From assembly GCA_030145365.1 (NCBI GenBank), contig JAQYVS010000205.1:1-9741 (forward strand): a stretch of 9,741 bases of DNA. The letters run 5' to 3'. Position 1 is the first letter of the stretch. Every line of letters starts with the position of its first letter. Under the pieces are notes generated by a model. The model saw only the letters and a program-made list of their open reading frames with translations. It ran no database searches and was not told the origin of the DNA. The translations under genes and the position numbers were made by a program. Below, piece by piece: positions 7,539 through 9,741 of the stretch. The DNA comes from Desulfofustis sp. Its GTDB lineage: Bacteria; Desulfobacterota; Desulfobulbia; Desulfobulbales; Desulfocapsaceae.

Positions 7539-8456
7539 ATGGGTAATGGCGATAAAAAAGATAAAAAATCCAAACACCAAAAAGGCCATGATGAAACAAG
7601 GCTGCAGGAACTAACAGCTCTTCGCAATATGGATGCAAAACAGAGCAAGGAGCGAACTGCGATATGGATTAAAAACTGGCATCTCGCCTATGAGTTTGAA
7701 TTGCGGCGACTGCAGGTTGAATTGATGAAACTGCAGCAGTCGTTGAAAGAAGACGGAACTAGACTTCTCATGATTTTTGAGGGACGGGATGCCGCGGGCA
7801 AAGGAGGTACGATTAAACGATTTATCGCCCACCTCAATCCTCGGAACACCCGAGTCGTGGCTTTGGTAAAACCCAATGAAACGGAAGGGACACAATGGTA
7901 TTTTCAAAGATATATCAGCCATTTACCTTCAGCAGGAGAGATCGTATTCTTTGATAGAAGCTGGTACAATCGGGCCATGGTGGAACCGGTCATGGGATTT
8001 TGTACCGATGAGCAAAATAAACGCTTTTTGAAAGACGTCCCTCTTCTGGAAGAACTCATCGTTAAGGATGGAATCAAACTCTTTAAATTTTACTTTTCCG
8101 TCTCAAAAGAAGTCCAGAAAGATCGTTTTGAATCGCGCAGAGAAGATCCGCTGAAACAATACAAACTTTCCCCGGTGGATAATTTTGCTCAGAAATACTG
8201 GGATCAATACTCTTTAAGAAAATTCCAGATGCTGCAGGAGACCAACAGAACCATGGCACCCTGGACCATCATTAGATCAGATAATAAAAAACTGGCGAGG
8301 ATCAACTGCATTAAATTTGTCCTGAGTCAACTGGATTATGAAGGGAAGCTGCCGGAAAAGGAACTGATTCCGAATCCTGAAATCGTCGTTACAGGCATCG
8401 ATGAACTCAAACATATGGAAGAACACCTGATGAATCCCGATAAGTTGTACGGGTAA
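7539..8456 (+). CDS. ppk2: polyphosphate kinase 2 (PPK2), single-domain
   Basis: A 305-residue cytoplasmic P-loop kinase that transfers phosphate between polyphosphate and nucleotides, usually favouring polyphosphate-driven GDP or ADP phosphorylation. The Walker A motif EGRDAAGKGGTIKRF is at 81-95 (D84, K88), Walker B VFFDRSWYNRA at 136-146 (D139, R140), and the lid region ESRREDPLKQYKLSPVD at 198-214. NPRNTRVVALVKP (100-112) and QRYISHLP (123-130) are also typical. Length and motifs indicate a one-domain enzyme, probably class I. The first 20 residues are lysine-rich (GDKKDKKSKHQKG), a basic extension that could contact polyphosphate. GGAG lies seven bases before the ATG. The gene stands alone on its strand and converges on the PII-like gene with 14 bases between stops. 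Family certain; class and nucleotide preference inferred. Confidence 0.94.
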   Translation: MGNGDKKDKKSKHQKGHDETRLQELTALRNMDAKQSKERTAIWIKNWHLAYEFELRRLQVELMKLQQSLKEDGTRLLMIFEGRDAAGKGGTIKRFIAHLNPRNTRVVALVKPNETEGTQWYFQRYISHLPSAGEIVFFDRSWYNRAMVEPVMGFCTDEQNKRFLKDVPLLEELIVKDGIKLFKFYFSVSKEVQKDRFESRREDPLKQYKLSPVDNFAQKYWDQYSLRKFQMLQETNRTMAPWTIIRSDNKKLARINCIKFVLSQLDYEGKLPEKELIPNPEIVVTGIDELKHMEEHLMNPDKLYG

Positions 8457-8470
8457 GATAAAATTCCCTG

Positions 8471-8806
8471 TCAGGCAGACTTTTTTGCAATTGCGTTAAG
8501 TTGACTCTCAAGGCCGATCACTTGCTCCACCGGCATCACAAAAGCAATACCGGTACCCGGTTTGTCAAACTCACCGGCCTTTTTGATGGCTTCAAGCACC
8601 GATTGAACCGAGTGCTTACCCAGCAGAAACATGATTATGTCGGTCTGTGATTCAAGAGTTAACCCGAAGAAAGTTTTCGCCTCCCTGATTCCGGTTCCGC
8701 GTGCCGGTATAATCGTAGCTCCTGTGGCCCCTGCATCTTTACCGGCATCAACTACTTTATCTGTATAGTCAGGTTTTACACTGGCCAAAATTAATTTAAA
8801 TTCCAT
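8471..8806 (-). CDS. PII-like signalling protein linked to DUF1538 genes
   Basis: A 111-residue protein with the PII (GlnB/GlnK) fold pattern: strand MEFKLILASVKP (1-12), a helix, GATGATIIPARGTG (26-39), a T-loop of about 37-54 containing REAKTFFGLTLESQ, and a B-loop-like FDKPGTGIAFVMPV (80-93). PII proteins are cytoplasmic trimers that bind ATP/ADP and often 2-oxoglutarate and control channels or enzymes through the T-loop. The T-loop here differs from GlnB and has no tyrosine at the uridylylation site, so control by GlnD is unlikely. The ATG follows the DUF1538 stop by one base (TAGTATG) with GGGAG upstream, so co-expression is near certain. The natural inference is that it gates or senses the adjacent membrane protein pair. 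It is not a standard nitrogen regulator, since no amtB or glnA is near. Confidence 0.82.
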   Translation of the reverse strand: MEFKLILASVKPDYTDKVVDAGKDAGATGATIIPARGTGIREAKTFFGLTLESQTDIIMFLLGKHSVQSVLEAIKKAGEFDKPGTGIAFVMPVEQVIGLESQLNAIAKKSA

Positions 8807-8807
8807 A

Positions 8808-9608
8808 CTATTTCTCCCTGCTGCGTTTTCCCAACTTACGAGTTCCCTGTCGCCCCGCCTGCCAGGCAGTTATTTGTGCATAAGCCAGTACTGAAATTAT
8901 TGGAAAAAGACTGGCAAAGGCGATCAGACCGAAACCGTCGATTGCCGGGTCTCTTCCCGGCACAGACTTGGCAAGACCAAGACCGAGTGCCGCAACGATC
9001 GGTACGGTAACAGTTGAAGTGGTCACACCTCCTGAATCATACGCTAGAGCAATAATTTTTCTGGGGGCAAAATACGTCTGTACTATTACAACAATATAGC
9101 CAATTATTATATACACATAAAGAGGGGTGCCGGTGACAATGCGCAGGCAGCCCAAAGCAATACCAAAGGCCACTCCGATAGCAACGATAATTCGCAATCC
9201 CCATTTATCGATGGTTCCTGCAGATACTTCGTGCGCTTTAAAGGCTACGGCCATCAGAGATGGCTCGGCAATGGTTGTTGCAAACCCGATGGAAGCGGCA
9301 AAAAAGTAAATCCAGCCATAGTCGGTCCATTGTGCATTAAGATATTCTGCACCGAGACCGGTAATAAATATTGGATTTGAAAGCTGGGTTGCCATGGCCT
9401 CCCCGAGAGGAAACAGAGCTTTTTCCAATCCGATCAGAAACAGGCTTAAACCGAGAAGCACATGAACAACTCCAATCAGTACACTTTTAAGATGCGGTAT
9501 TGAACGGCGAAGAACTACCACCTGGAAAAAAACAATAATACCAATGATCGGTATTACATCGAGCAGAGTTGCTAAAAATGTTTTTCCAAAAGCAGCCAAG
9601 AAATCCAT
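8808..9608 (-). CDS. DUF1538 family membrane protein, second of a pair
   Basis: A 266-residue inner-membrane protein with hydrophobic segments at about 10-32, 42-62, 98-120, 138-156, 162-180, 195-212 and 226-246, followed by a basic tail (RKLGKRSREK). Conserved DUF1538-type blocks are ATTIAEPSLMAVAF (110-123), AYDSGGVTTSTVTVPIVAAL (189-208) and DPAIDGFGLIAFASLFP (220-236). Polar residues within these hydrophobic blocks suggest a transport path. I recall that a paired DUF1538 system (UmpAB) from Halomonas was reported as a Na+(Li+,K+)/H+ antiporter; I could not verify this here. The ATG at 9608 is chosen over a TTG at 9701, which would overlap the upstream gene by 83 bases. AAGAAG lies just before it, overlapping the end of the preceding paralogue, ten bases away. 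Family confident; function inferred. Confidence 0.85.
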   Translation of the reverse strand: MDFLAAFGKTFLATLLDVIPIIGIIVFFQVVVLRRSIPHLKSVLIGVVHVLLGLSLFLIGLEKALFPLGEAMATQLSNPIFITGLGAEYLNAQWTDYGWIYFFAASIGFATTIAEPSLMAVAFKAHEVSAGTIDKWGLRIIVAIGVAFGIALGCLRIVTGTPLYVYIIIGYIVVIVQTYFAPRKIIALAYDSGGVTTSTVTVPIVAALGLGLAKSVPGRDPAIDGFGLIAFASLFPIISVLAYAQITAWQAGRQGTRKLGKRSREK

Positions 9609-9618
9609 GATTCTTCTT

Positions 9619-9741
9619 TCAGTTAAAAATGATAATACCGTACCCCATGACGAAGACCATCGGCAACAGCGAGGCAAAGGCAACCAGGCCAAAGCCGTCA
9701 ATCAATGGATTTCGACCTTTAATAATTGTCGCAAGCCCTAC
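9619..9741 (-). CDS. DUF1538 family membrane protein, first of a pair, C-terminal 40 residues only
   Basis: The minus strand is open from the right edge to a TGA at 9619-9621. The 40 residues include GLATIIKGRNPLIDGFGLVA and then FASLLPM, matching block by block the C-terminus of the neighbouring DUF1538 protein (AKSVPGRDPAIDGFGLIAFA). It is therefore a paralogue, not a duplicated copy of the same gene. It ends in a short hydrophobic tail (GYGIIIFN) without the basic extension of its partner. Its stop lies ten bases before the next start, so the two are in one operon. The bulk of the gene lies outside the window. Confidence 0.82.
   Translation of the reverse strand, partial: VGLATIIKGRNPLIDGFGLVAFASLLPMVFVMGYGIIIFN

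Noticed and set aside
7297..7638. Minus-strand open frame of 113 codons across the ppk2 upstream gap
   Set aside because: It runs into the ppk2 coding region in antisense, has low-quality composition and no recognisable domain. The gap looks like leader and regulatory sequence.
9609..9701. N-terminal extension of the DUF1538 protein from a TTG at 9701
   Set aside because: It would overlap the end of the upstream paralogue by 83 bases with an unrelated sequence, whereas the ATG at 9608 has a ribosome binding site and a family-like start.

Overview
The window reads as ordinary chromosomal DNA of a Gram-negative bacterium. GC content is in the mid-40s by eye, genes are tightly packed, and stop/start overlaps are frequent. 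Gene content (ArgJ-type arginine synthesis, ClsA-type cardiolipin synthase, a DUF1538 pair with a PII-like protein, PPK2, CHAD) suggests a Desulfobacterota/deltaproteobacterial relative, perhaps near Desulfobulbales. That placement is inference. I see no rRNA, tRNA, CRISPR array, insertion sequence or phage gene.

Left part (1-4816, minus strand, read right to left): argJ leads a run in which each gene touches or overlaps the next. The order is argJ, a CYTH-like/CHAD protein, a ParA-family ATPase and a SixA-type histidine phosphatase. After a gap of about 100 bases with a perfect 12-bp palindrome comes a membrane protein of the Gate (nucleoside recognition) family, which runs off the left edge.

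Middle (4817-8456, plus strand): a 191-bp divergent intergenic region, then cardiolipin synthase and a YfcE/MJ0936-like metallophosphoesterase 4 bp apart. A 277-bp gap with an imperfect hairpin and a possible promoter follows, then polyphosphate kinase 2.

Right part (8471-9741, minus strand, convergent with ppk2): a PII-like signalling protein preceded by two DUF1538 membrane proteins, the upstream one cut by the right edge. The three form a compact unit that looks like a two-subunit membrane transporter with its own PII-type sensor.

Two themes deserve attention. First, CHAD (a domain known to bind polyphosphate), SixA, an orphan ParA ATPase and PPK2 lie within 8 kb, which suggests polyphosphate metabolism and possibly positioning of polyphosphate granules. 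Second, the DUF1538-DUF1538-PII unit is a recurring but poorly understood system.
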